Below the pieces are notes generated by a model. The model was not told the DNA's origin. It saw only the letters and a program-made list of their open reading frames with translations, and did no database searches. Below are positions 16,178 through 25,271 of a stretch of 36,085 nucleotides of DNA, piece by piece. Origin of the DNA: Actinomycetes bacterium. Lineage in GTDB: Bacteria; Actinomycetota; Actinomycetes; JAHEKZ01. The translations under genes were made by a program, and so were the position numbers. The first letter of the stretch is position 1. Each line of letters begins with the position of its first letter. The DNA lies in the NCBI GenBank assembly GCA_024644345.1, contig JAHELE010000014.1, positions 1 to 36,085 on the forward strand. Reading direction: 5' to 3'.

Positions 16178-17812
16178 ATGGCCAAGACCATCTCGTTCGA
16201 CGAGTCCGCTCGTCACGCGCTGCTCCACGGAGCCGATGCCGTGGCCGATGCCGTCCGCCCCACACTCGGCCCGCGGGGCCGCAACGTCGTGATCGACCGC
16301 GCCTTCGGTGCACCGACCATCACCAACGACGGCGTCACGGTAGCCCGTGAGATCGACCTCGAAGACTCTCAGCAGAACGTGGGGGCGCAGCTGGTCAAAG
16401 AGGTCGCGACGAAGACGAACGATGTGGCCGGGGACGGTACGTCGACCGCCACCGTTCTGGCGCAGGCGATGATCGCCGAAGGCATGCGTTCGGTGACGGC
16501 CGGCGCCAACCCGGTCGAGCTCAAACGAGGGATCGAGCAGGCAACGGCGGCGGTGGTGCAGCGACTGTTCGAGCTGGCCACCCCGGTTGACGACTCCGCC
16601 CAGATCGCTGACGTGGCGGCTATCTCGGCCCAGGACAGCAGTATCGGCGAGCTGATCGCCAAGGCGATGGACGCCGTCGGGCGCGATGGGGTCATCACCG
16701 TCGAGGAAGGCTCAACGACCGGCACCGAGCTCGAGATCACCGAGGGTCTGCAGTTCGACAAGGGCTACATCTCTCCGTATTTCGTCACCGATCCCGAAAG
16801 CATGGAGGCCGCGCTCGACACGCCCTACCTCCTGCTGCACCAAGGCAAGATCTCGTCGATTTCCGAGCTCCTCCCGCTGCTTGAGAAGGTCGTGTCGGCC
16901 GGGCGTTCGCTGGTGATCGTGGCCGAGGACGTCGATGGCGAGGCGCTGTCCACCCTCGTCGTCAACAAGATCCGCAGTGGTCTGGCCGTAGTAGCGGTCA
17001 AGTCACCCGGATTTGGCGACCGCCGCAAGGCGATGCTGGAAGACCTGGCCGCCCTCACAGGCGCGCAGGTCGTCGCTCCTGAGGTGGGCCTGAAGCTCGC
17101 CGATGTCGGTCTCGAGGTGTTGGGGTCGGCACGGCGGGTCGTTGTCACCAAGGACACCACGACCGTGGTCGATGGGGCCGGGGCTGATGACGCGGTCGCC
17201 GACCGCGTGGCCCAGCTTCGGCGCGAGATCGAGCTGACCGACTCGCAGTGGGACCGTGAAAAGCTCAGTGAGCGACTGGCCAAGATCTCCGGTGGCGTGG
17301 CCGTTGTCCAGGTGGGGGCGCACACCGAGGTCGAGATGAAGGAGCGCAAGCACCGGATCGAGGACGCTGTCTCGGCAACCAAGGCTGCGGTCGAGGAGGG
17401 CATTGTCGCCGGGGGCGGCAGCGCTCTCTTGCAGGCGGGCGACGTGCTCACAGCTGATCTTGGCCTGGAGGGCGACGAGCGCACGGGTGTACGAGTGATC
17501 GCCGCCTCGCTGTCGCGACCGCTCTGGGCGATCGCCGACAACGCCGGGGAAGAGGGTGGCGTGATCGTCGCCCGGGCCCTTGGACAGCCCAGCGGACACG
17601 GATTTGACGCCGCCACGGGCGAGTGGGGAGACCTTCGGGCCGCGGGCATTGTCGACCCCGTCAAAGTCACCCGGTCGGCGCTGGAGAACGCGGCATCGAT
17701 TGCGGCGCTGGTGTTGACGACCGAGGCCCTGGTCGTCGACAAGCCTGAGGAGCCAGAGCCTGACGCAGGCTCACATGGGCACAGCCACGGCCCCGGCGGA
17801 CATCACCACTGA
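16178..17812 (+). CDS. groEL: Chaperonin GroEL with His-rich tail (GroEL1-type)
   Basis: GroEL is the 60-kDa ATP-dependent folding chamber. ATP-site motifs [11 protein letters not shown] and [12 protein letters not shown] are present, as are [12 protein letters not shown] and [11 protein letters not shown]. The length of 544 is normal. Instead of the usual Gly-Gly-Met repeat tail it ends in a His-rich stretch, [12 protein letters not shown]. In mycobacteria, which have two groEL genes, the His-tailed type is GroEL1, encoded next to groES as here. A second groEL without the operon may therefore exist elsewhere in the genome; this is an inference. It is cotranscribed with groES across the intergenic hairpin and converges on whiD with a 24-bp gap. 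Confidence 0.96.
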   Translation: MAKTISFDESARHALLHGADAVADAVRPTLGPRGRNVVIDRAFGAPTITNDGVTVAREIDLEDSQQNVGAQLVKEVATKTNDVAGDGTSTATVLAQAMIAEGMRSVTAGANPVELKRGIEQATAAVVQRLFELATPVDDSAQIADVAAISAQDSSIGELIAKAMDAVGRDGVITVEEGSTTGTELEITEGLQFDKGYISPYFVTDPESMEAALDTPYLLLHQGKISSISELLPLLEKVVSAGRSLVIVAEDVDGEALSTLVVNKIRSGLAVVAVKSPGFGDRRKAMLEDLAALTGAQVVAPEVGLKLADVGLEVLGSARRVVVTKDTTTVVDGAGADDAVADRVAQLRREIELTDSQWDREKLSERLAKISGGVAVVQVGAHTEVEMKERKHRIEDAVSATKAAVEEGIVAGGGSALLQAGDVLTADLGLEGDERTGVRVIAASLSRPLWAIADNAGEEGGVIVARALGQPSGHGFDAATGEWGDLRAAGIVDPVKVTRSALENAASIAALVLTTEALVVDKPEEPEPDAGSHGHSHGPGGHHH

Positions 17813-17836
17813 CCTGTTGGTCAGGCTGGAGCGCCG

Positions 17837-18127
17837 TCAGCCGACGAGGGTGAGCCGGCGGCGGTAGATCGCCTCTCGCTCTTCTTCGGTCATGCCACCC
17901 CACACGCCGTAGGGCTCGCGGACTGCCAAGGCATGGGCGGCACACTCGGCGATGACCGGACAGCTTGCGCAGACCGCCTTGGCGGCCCGGTCCCGTGCCT
18001 CGCGGGACGGTCCACGCTCACCCTCCGGATGGAAGAAGGTCGTGGGGTCGGCGTCGCGACACGCGCCCTCGAACTGCCAGTCCCAGACGTCGGCGACCGG
18101 CCCGGGGAGTCGGGATATGTCGGCCAT
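17837..18127 (-). CDS. whiD: WhiB-family iron-sulfur regulator, WhiD/WhiB3 type
   Basis: Wbl proteins bind a 4Fe-4S cluster and act with the principal sigma factor. WhiD controls late sporulation in Streptomyces, and WhiB3 is a redox regulator in mycobacteria. The four cluster cysteines are Cys23, Cys53, Cys56 and Cys62 (C-x29-C-x2-C-x5-C). The turn GVWGG is at 74-78. The opening RLPGPVADVWDWQ and FFHPEGERG closely resemble WhiD as I remember it, and position between groEL and bldM/sigD supports the WhiD/WhiB3 subgroup. The ATG at 18127 follows GGAGG; longer in-frame starts would lie in or beyond its promoter. The length is 96 residues. Confidence 0.92.
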   Translation of the reverse strand: MADISRLPGPVADVWDWQFEGACRDADPTTFFHPEGERGPSREARDRAAKAVCASCPVIAECAAHALAVREPYGVWGGMTEEEREAIYRRRLTLVG

Positions 18128-18163
18128 GGGGTCCTCCAGGTTCGCGATCGGTGTCGTGCCATC

Positions 18164-18192
18164 ACGATACAACCGAGTCATGAGTTGGTCAA
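18164..18192 (-). promoter_or_regulatory. whiD promoter
   Basis: Read on the minus strand, TTGACC (18187-18192) and TATCGT (18164-18169) are 17 bp apart, a strong principal-sigma promoter. It predicts a leader of about 30 nt containing GGAGG before the ATG. It lies in the 151-bp gap shared with the divergent MerR gene. Confidence 0.65.
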
Positions 18193-18278
18193 GAGGAAAC
18201 ACTGAGTAAGTTTCGAGACATCTGACCTTCCTGGGTGTCGACGTGCGAAGCCGGTCGTTGGGCCCCACAATCCGATGC

Positions 18279-19202
18279 ATGGAACAACCCGTGGACGACG
18301 CAGAACGTTCCGCTCCGTCGCTCACGGTGGCTGCGCTGGCCCGACGCCTCGGTGTGGCCCCGGCCACGTTGCGCACGTGGGATCGGCGCTACGGCGTGGG
18401 ACCGAGTGGTCATTCGGCGGGCGCGCACCGGCGCTACACGCCGAAAGATGTGCAACGACTGGAGGAGATGCGCCGGCTCACCCTGGAGGGCGTATCTCCG
18501 GCGGAAGCTGCGCGAGTTGCCAGCGCCGGACCCCTCGATCCGGTTGCTGCGGACGACGGCGGCGTGGAGGCCAGGGTCGTTCCCCTCCGCAACACCGACG
18601 CGGCGGTTCGGGGGCTCACCCGGGCCGCCCTGGCGCTCGACGCGCGCACCATCGACCGGGCCGTCGTCGAGGCATTTGAGAAGCACGGCGTGCTGTGGAC
18701 CTGGGATGCCCTGCTGCTGCCCGTCCTTACGGGGATCGGCGAGCGCTGGGAAGAGACCGGGAACGGTATCGACGTCGAGCACCTGATGGCTGAGTCGGTC
18801 ATGGGGGCCCTGCGCACCGTCGTGGCAGCGGCCCCGGCGCCCCGCAACGCTCGGCCGGTTCTGCTGGTGGGTGCACCGGAGGAGCTGCACACCCTGCCGC
18901 TGCAGGCGTTGGCTGCCGCCCTGGCTGAGCGGGCGATCGACGCCCGCGTTCTTGGGGCCCGGGTGCCGGCCCCCGCCCTGACCGCAGCGGTGCGGCGTGG
19001 CGGGGCCAGCGCCGTCTTCATCTGGGCCCATCGACCGGAGGTTGCCGATCCGGGGCAGGTTGCCGCTGTCCCCGCGATGCGGCCCCCGGTCCGTGTCGTG
19101 GTCGGTGGCCCTGGCTGGACCCAGGAGTCGGCCGGGGAGGCAGACCGCGTGGAGTCGCTCAGCGAGGCGGTCACCGTTCTCCAGCGCGCTGCGGGCGGCT
19201 GA
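18279..19202 (+). CDS. MerR-type regulator with cobalamin-binding domain (CarH/LitR-like architecture)
   Basis: This predicted DNA-binding regulator has 307 residues. The N-terminal MerR winged helix-turn-helix (15-80) has LTVAALARRLGVAPATLRTWDRRYG and HRRYTPKDVQRLE. A helical cap (about 105-185) contains W-x9-EH: Trp157, Glu167 and His168. A Rossmann-like B12 domain follows, with E-x-H at Glu202/His204 and a GGPGW loop (276-280). This is the layout of CarH/LitR, which use adenosylcobalamin to sense light. The residue after the cap Trp is Glu, not the His that Thermus CarH uses in its light-adapted state, so light sensing is uncertain. The ATG at 18279 was chosen because similarity starts shortly after it. 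It is divergent from whiD. Confidence 0.8.
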   Translation: MEQPVDDAERSAPSLTVAALARRLGVAPATLRTWDRRYGVGPSGHSAGAHRRYTPKDVQRLEEMRRLTLEGVSPAEAARVASAGPLDPVAADDGGVEARVVPLRNTDAAVRGLTRAALALDARTIDRAVVEAFEKHGVLWTWDALLLPVLTGIGERWEETGNGIDVEHLMAESVMGALRTVVAAAPAPRNARPVLLVGAPEELHTLPLQALAAALAERAIDARVLGARVPAPALTAAVRRGGASAVFIWAHRPEVADPGQVAAVPAMRPPVRVVVGGPGWTQESAGEADRVESLSEAVTVLQRAAGG

Positions 19203-19207
19203 GTGTC

Positions 19208-19228
19208 CGGGTGGGATTCGACCACCCG
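19208..19228 (+). terminator. Hairpin after the MerR gene
   Basis: CGGGTGG (19208-19214) and CCACCCG (19222-19228) form a perfect 7-bp stem with a 7-nt loop, starting 6 nt after the stop codon. No T run follows, so any termination is probably weak. A separate small inverted repeat GGCATC-AG-GATGCC lies at 19244-19257. Confidence 0.4.
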
Positions 19229-19318
19229 TCCCCGTTAACAACTGGCATCAGGATGCCGACTAAGAGGCAAGGGGCGTCGCTCGGCGTCCATGACCACGCG
19301 ATGCCTTGGAGTGCTCCT

Positions 19319-20227
19319 GTGTCCGACGACCTGGCTGAGCTGCTCGCCACCGGCGAGCGAGCGGCATTTCACGGTCGCCCGGCCAGTGGGGTCGTAGCCC
19401 TGGAATCAGCCTTCGAACGGGCCCGAGCCGACGGGATGGGGGCCGAGGCGACCGCCGCGGCCTGGTTGCTGGGCGTCTGCCTTGCAGCAGCCGGCAAGTT
19501 CGGGGGCTCATTGGCGGTCCTTGAACCTCTTGTTGCCGCCGGGACGTCTGACGTGCCCGAGCGGCGACTCTTCGCCGCTCTGGCTGCGTCGACATCGGCT
19601 GCTGTACGGCGTCAGCTCGGACAGGTCGAGGCCGCGCGGGCGTTGGACGAGTCGGCGCTGTCTTTCAGCAACGGTGCCCCGGAGGCGACCTTCGACGCCA
19701 CGATCGGGCTCGCGGCCGACGCCGTCGTGACCGATGACGCGGCCGCCGCAAGGGAACACGTCGAGCGGGCCCGGGCACTGGCGGAGGGCCATCACGACTG
19801 GTGGCGCCAGCGGGTCCGACTCGCCTGGGTCGAGGCCGAGGTGGCCCTGATGGAGGGCGACCCACTCAAGGCACGAGAGACGTTGCTGAATGCGGTACAG
19901 CTCGCTGAGATGTCGGGTGCGCCGAGACACGTGGCCAAGACGCTGCTGCTTCTCGCTGTCTCTCAGGTGCAGGCGGGCAACCTCGCCGAGGCCGAGAACA
20001 CGCTGCGTCGGTCGGCGACGTTGGCCGAGAGCCTGGGGGCGCTGCCGACCCTGTGGCCATCCCGGGCGTTGCTCGGGGCCTTGCTCGAGGAGAGTGCCCC
20101 CGCCGAGTCGGCGAAGTCACTCTCGGCTGCCCGTGGGGGCGTGATCGCCATCGCGGACGACCTCCCTGACGACCTGCGGGGCGTCTGGTTGGACCGCCCC
20201 GACGTCGCCGCCCTGCTGGGCGGATGA
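19319..20227 (+). CDS. Helical TPR-like repeat protein
   Basis: This predicted cytoplasmic, all-helical protein has about 302 residues. Pairs of Ala/Leu-rich amphipathic helices of TPR type repeat through it, for example LLGVCLAAAGKFGGSLAVLEPL, ALMEGDPLKARETLLNAVQLAEMSG and VQAGNLAEAENTLRRSATLAESLG. There is no signal peptide, catalytic motif or DNA-binding motif. The gene sits between a MerR regulator and bldM; M. tuberculosis has an uncharacterised gene (Rv3415c) in the corresponding place between whiB3 and sigD. The start is uncertain: GTG 19319 has TTGGAG about 8 nt upstream, while 19301, 19253 and 19211 are in-frame alternatives. It may be a protein-interaction partner of neighbouring regulators. 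Confidence 0.72.
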   Translation: MSDDLAELLATGERAAFHGRPASGVVALESAFERARADGMGAEATAAAWLLGVCLAAAGKFGGSLAVLEPLVAAGTSDVPERRLFAALAASTSAAVRRQLGQVEAARALDESALSFSNGAPEATFDATIGLAADAVVTDDAAAAREHVERARALAEGHHDWWRQRVRLAWVEAEVALMEGDPLKARETLLNAVQLAEMSGAPRHVAKTLLLLAVSQVQAGNLAEAENTLRRSATLAESLGALPTLWPSRALLGALLEESAPAESAKSLSAARGGVIAIADDLPDDLRGVWLDRPDVAALLGG

Positions 20228-20242
20228 GCATCGTGGCGATGC
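20228..20242 (+). terminator. Short hairpin directly after the TPR gene
   Basis: GCATCG-TGG-CGATGC forms a 6-bp stem with a 3-nt loop immediately after the stop codon. It may mark the transcript end before the bldM promoter region (20243-20375), in which I see no other clear element. Confidence 0.35.
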
Positions 20243-20375
20243 GAAATCAGCCGGCGGTCGAAAGTCACCCCTCACGCTGCGTAGCAAACGTGCCGAAAGA
20301 GAACCGAAGACAGTCGGGTCCCCCTCACCCGAGAACCGCGATGCGCTCCGCTGGCGAGCGCTGCAAGGAGGCGCC

Positions 20376-20987
20376 GTGACCACGGTTCTGGTGTGCGACG
20401 ACTCACCGCTCGCACGCGAGACGTTGCGTCGCGCGATCGCCGCTGTCCCCGGAGTTGACCGGGTGACGGTAGCGGGGAGCGGCGAAGAGGTGTTGAGCCG
20501 TTGGGCGGGGGAACGGCCCGAACTGGTGCTCATGGACGTGCGGATGCCGGGACTGGGTGGGGTCGAGTCGGCTCGTCGGCTTGTGGCCACGTATCCGGAC
20601 GCAGCTGTCGTGATGCTCACCATGGCCGAGGACCAAGACGGAGTCGCCCGGGCAGTCGCGGGTGGTTCCCGCGGATACCTGGTCAAGGACGCCACCCGTG
20701 AAGAGCTCACGGCAACGGTGTCGTACGCGTTGGCCGAAGCCAGCTGGCGCCGAGCCCCTCGGCGCGCGCAGCCGGTCGAGATGGGCGCGCCACCCACCCT
20801 GACCGAACGTGAGCTGCAGGTACTCGGGGGGATGTCCCGTGGTCGCAGCAACGCCGAGATCGGCCGTGAGCTCTATCTGTCTGAGGACACCGTCAAGACA
20901 CACGCCCGGCGGCTCTTTCGCAAGGTCGGCGCAGCTGACCGGGCCCAAGCAGTCGCGATGGGCTTCCGCTGGGGCCTGGTGCGCTAA
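20376..20987 (+). CDS. bldM: BldM-type orphan response regulator
   Basis: This regulator has a receiver domain (1-115) and a NarL/LuxR-type helix-turn-helix (about 135-203). It closely resembles Streptomyces BldM as I remember it: CDDSPLARETLRRA at the start, LMDVRMPGLGG with Asp54, and the C-terminal run around GMSRGRSNAEIGREL, LSEDTVKTHARRLF and GFRWGLVR. In Streptomyces BldM activates sporulation genes as a homodimer or with WhiI and has no dedicated kinase. No kinase gene is adjacent here either. GTG 20376 follows a strong AAGGAGG. The neighbours whiD, sigma factor and guaB match the Streptomyces order. Confidence 0.92.
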   Translation: MTTVLVCDDSPLARETLRRAIAAVPGVDRVTVAGSGEEVLSRWAGERPELVLMDVRMPGLGGVESARRLVATYPDAAVVMLTMAEDQDGVARAVAGGSRGYLVKDATREELTATVSYALAEASWRRAPRRAQPVEMGAPPTLTERELQVLGGMSRGRSNAEIGRELYLSEDTVKTHARRLFRKVGAADRAQAVAMGFRWGLVR

Positions 20988-21035
20988 TCGTGTCAAGGGG
21001 GTGAACGCCGACCACGACGTGGTCAGTGCGGTGGC

Positions 21036-21647
21036 ATGAGAAGCGATGTAACAGCACGGCGAGTGGGAGCGATCCTCCATGGAACGGACGATGGTGACCT
21101 GCACAGCCTCGTGCGCGGCGCAGTCGCTGGCGACGACGCCGCAGCTGAGGCTCTGCTCACGCACCTGCGTCCGCTGGTTGTCCGCTATTGCAGGGGACGT
21201 CTTGGACGAACTCCTGCAGCCGATTACGCCGCCGACGATGCGGCGCAGGAGGTCTTGCTCGCTGTGCTCAACGCCCTGCCCCGATATCGAGACGAGGGAC
21301 GCCCATTCGAGGCGTTCGTCTTCGGCATCGCTGCGCACAAGGTGGCTGACCTGCAACGAGCGTCCTACCGCGCAGCGATACCGACTGACGAGATGCCGGA
21401 TGCCACCGACCTGGGCATGACGCCGGAAGAGCGCGTCATGCAGGATGGCGACGCACGTCTGGCAAATGCGCTTCTTGACCGACTCCCCGGAAACCTGCGG
21501 GAGCTGCTCCTGCTGCGGGTGGCTGTGGGCCTGTCGGCCGAAGAGACCGGACGGGCGCTAGGGATGACACCCGGAGCCGTCCGGGTCGCGCAGCATCGAG
21601 CCCTGGCACGACTACGCGCTTACGCAGCTGACGAGGTGACGGTCTGA
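21036..21647 (+). CDS. sigD: ECF-like sigma factor, SigD/ShbA type
   Basis: This alternative sigma factor has 203 residues. Region 2 includes [14 protein letters not shown], the [25 protein letters not shown] core and [17 protein letters not shown]. Region 4 includes [44 protein letters not shown]. These closely match M. tuberculosis SigD from memory. The Streptomyces gene in this position is ShbA, which drives transcription of the principal sigma gene hrdB, so this protein may also have a near-housekeeping role. The ATG at 21036 lacks a good ribosome-binding site; GTG 21063 is an alternative. Its stop overlaps the ATG of the candidate anti-sigma gene by one base. Confidence 0.9.
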   Translation: MRSDVTARRVGAILHGTDDGDLHSLVRGAVAGDDAAAEALLTHLRPLVVRYCRGRLGRTPAADYAADDAAQEVLLAVLNALPRYRDEGRPFEAFVFGIAAHKVADLQRASYRAAIPTDEMPDATDLGMTPEERVMQDGDARLANALLDRLPGNLRELLLLRVAVGLSAEETGRALGMTPGAVRVAQHRALARLRAYAADEVTV

Positions 21648-22531
21648 TGGCCGGGGACCCCGCGGACATGACGGCCGTCCAGCTCGATGCCGTCACGATC
21701 CATGCCTTGGCCACCCGTGACACAGACCTGATCGACCGGGAAGATCCGGTGGTCTCGGCCCTGGCCAGCTGGGTTGAGCAGATCGACGCCGGGATCGAAG
21801 ACGCTGTTCCTTTTGTGCTGCCCATGGCCTCCGGGCGCACCACCTCCCGCGGCACACCGGGCGGACGGGGTCGACGCACGGCCCTGATCGCCGGCTCCAC
21901 GGTGCTGGCGCTGGCCGTGTCGGGTGGGGCGGCAGCCGCGGTCACAGGTGACCCGCTGGCCGCGATCCGCGCACCCCTGAAGGTTCTCGGCAAGGTCAAC
22001 CCCTTCACTGAGCACGAGTCCACTGCCCGCGAGCGACTACCGGAGCAGACGCCAGCGACGGCCCAGGCCAACAAGCTCCTGGCCGATGCCCGCCGGGCAT
22101 TGGCTCAAGGACACCCCAACGCCGCGAAACGGCTGATCGCCGAGGCGGTGGCCCTGCTGGGCAACGAGGCGAACCGCGGGCAGCAGAAGCGCATCGACCA
22201 CCTGTCACAGAGCATTCCAGGCGCACCTGACGGACGCGGCACGCCCGACGAGCCGGGGAAGTCCGGCGGGAACGCTCCTGGTGACCAGCCGGCGCCTGGT
22301 TCTGGGGGCGGCGGGAACGCTCCTGGTGACCAGCCGGCGCCTGGTTCTGGGGGCGGCGGGAACGCTCCTGGTGACCAGCCGGCGCCTGGTTCTGGGGGCG
22401 GTGGGAACGCTCCTGGCGACCAAGGAAAGTCAGGCACCGCCGGGTCGCCCGATCAGCAGACCTCCTCAGGCCAACCCACCAAGGCACCTGGCAAGCCGGA
22501 CCAGAGCACGGTGGAGACGACGACGTCCCCG

Positions 22532-22534
<3 letters not shown>
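21647..22534 (+). CDS. rsdA: Candidate membrane anti-sigma factor (RsdA-like)
   Basis: This single-pass membrane protein has 295 residues and is translationally joined to the sigma gene. The N-terminal cytoplasmic part (1-75) includes DPVVSALASWVEQIDAG. One membrane segment is at about 78-100. The outer part is a helical stretch (LLADARRALAQGHPNAAKRLIAEAVALLG) and a long Gly/Pro/Ser tail with a 15-residue repeat, GGNAPGDQPAPGSGG. In M. tuberculosis the gene after sigD is rsdA, which encodes a SigD-binding membrane protein of similar size and design. The function here is inferred from position and topology more than from sequence identity. Confidence 0.78.
22265..22423 (+). repeat. 45-bp tandem repeat inside rsdA
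   Basis: Three copies of a 45-bp unit start at 22265, 22310 and 22355 and are identical to one another at the base level. A fourth, partial copy (22400-22423) has silent changes. The unit length is a multiple of three, so gain or loss of copies keeps the frame and changes only the length of the extracellular GGNAPGDQPAPGSGG tail. Confidence 0.95.
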
Positions 22535-24121
<1,587 letters not shown>

Positions 24122-24157
24122 CCGCGTCCCACCTGACCCCACGACGACAGGACCGCA

Positions 24158-25267
24158 ATGAGTGAGCTAGAGATCGGACGCGGCAAGCGCGGGCGGTCGG
24201 CGTGGCGTTTCGACGACATCGCGATCGTTCCGCATCGCCGCACCCGAGACCCGCGCGAGATCTCGATCGCCTGGCAGATAGACGCATACCGGTTCGAGCT
24301 GCCGCTGATGGCCGCTCCGATGGACTCGGTCGTCTCACCGGCCACCGCCATTGCCATCGGCAAGCTCGGCGGGCTTGGGGTGCTCAATCTCGAGGGGCTC
24401 TGGACTCGGTACGACGACCCCACGCCTCTTCTTGCCGAGATCGCCGAGCTCGACGACGCCGCCGTCACTCGGCGGATGCAGGAGGTCTATAACGAGCCGA
24501 TCAGGGAAGATCTGATCGTGCAGCGGATTGCCGAGGTCCGTGACGCCGGAGTCGTTACCGCCGCCGCCTTGTCGCCGCAACGCACCAAGCAGTTCTGGAA
24601 GACCGTCGTCGATGCGGGCGTCGATATCTTCGTGATCCGAGGAACAACCGTGTCGGCCGAACATGTCTCGAGCCAGTCTGAGCCGCTGAACCTCAAGCAG
24701 TTCATCTACGAGCTCGACGTTCCAGTCGTCGTCGGCGGCGTGGCGACGTACACAGCGGCCCTCCACCTGATGAGGACGGGTGCGGCCGGGGTGCTCGTCG
24801 GCTTCGGGGGCGGTGCAGCCCACACCACACGCGACGTTCTCGGCGTCGCGGTACCGATGGCGACCGCCATCGCCGACGTCGCAGCGGCCCGCCGCGACTA
24901 CATGGACGAGTCCGGGGGGCGATACGTTCACGTCATCGCCGACGGGGGCGTCGGCAAGAGTGGGGACATCGCCAAGGCGGTGGCCTGTGGCGCCGACGCT
25001 GTGATGATGGGCTCGCCGTTGGCGCGTGCCACTGACGGTCCTGGCCGTGGTCACCACTGGGGGAGCGAGGCGCACCATCCCGAGCTGCCGCGGGGAGAGC
25101 GAATCCACCTCGGCTCGGTGGGAACGATCGAGCAGATCCTCGTCGGCCCCTCCCATACCTCCGACGGGTCGATGAACCTCTTCGGGGCACTGCGCCGCGC
25201 CATGGCCACGACCGGTTACTCCGACCTGAAGGAGTTCCAGCGCGTCTCGGTCACGGTCCTGCCGTAG
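24158..25267 (+). CDS. guaB3: GuaB3 family IMP dehydrogenase-related protein
   Basis: This actinobacterial IMPDH paralogue has 369 residues. It keeps the barrel (FDDIAIVPHRRTRD, APMDSVVSPATAIAIGKLGGLGVLN, VIADGGVGKSGDIAKAVACGADAVMMGSPLA) but lacks the CBS domains. Where IMPDH has the catalytic cysteine loop S-I-C-T-T-R, this protein has A-A-H-T-T-R, so His222 stands in the cysteine position and IMPDH chemistry is unlikely. Similar loops occur in other GuaB3 proteins I remember. Its biochemical role is not known to me; linkage to guaB suggests a function in purine metabolism. Confidence 0.92.
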   Translation: MSELEIGRGKRGRSAWRFDDIAIVPHRRTRDPREISIAWQIDAYRFELPLMAAPMDSVVSPATAIAIGKLGGLGVLNLEGLWTRYDDPTPLLAEIAELDDAAVTRRMQEVYNEPIREDLIVQRIAEVRDAGVVTAAALSPQRTKQFWKTVVDAGVDIFVIRGTTVSAEHVSSQSEPLNLKQFIYELDVPVVVGGVATYTAALHLMRTGAAGVLVGFGGGAAHTTRDVLGVAVPMATAIADVAAARRDYMDESGGRYVHVIADGGVGKSGDIAKAVACGADAVMMGSPLARATDGPGRGHHWGSEAHHPELPRGERIHLGSVGTIEQILVGPSHTSDGSMNLFGALRRAMATTGYSDLKEFQRVSVTVLP

Positions 25268-25271
25268 CAGA

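Noticed and set aside
18128-18376. Longer WhiD protein with an N-terminal extension
   Set aside because: The frame is open upstream, but the extension would cross the TTGACC-N17-TATCGT promoter, and WhiD similarity plus GGAGG support the ATG at 18127.
20273-20299. Sigma-28/WhiG-like promoter before bldM
   Set aside because: GCCGAAAG at 20292-20299 resembles the -10 region, but at 15-16 bp upstream there is only CACG/TCAC, not TAAA.
22265-22423. Possible CRISPR array from regularly spaced repeats
   Set aside because: The 45-bp units are directly adjacent without unique spacers, are in frame with rsdA and encode a Gly/Pro-rich tail. No cas genes are present.
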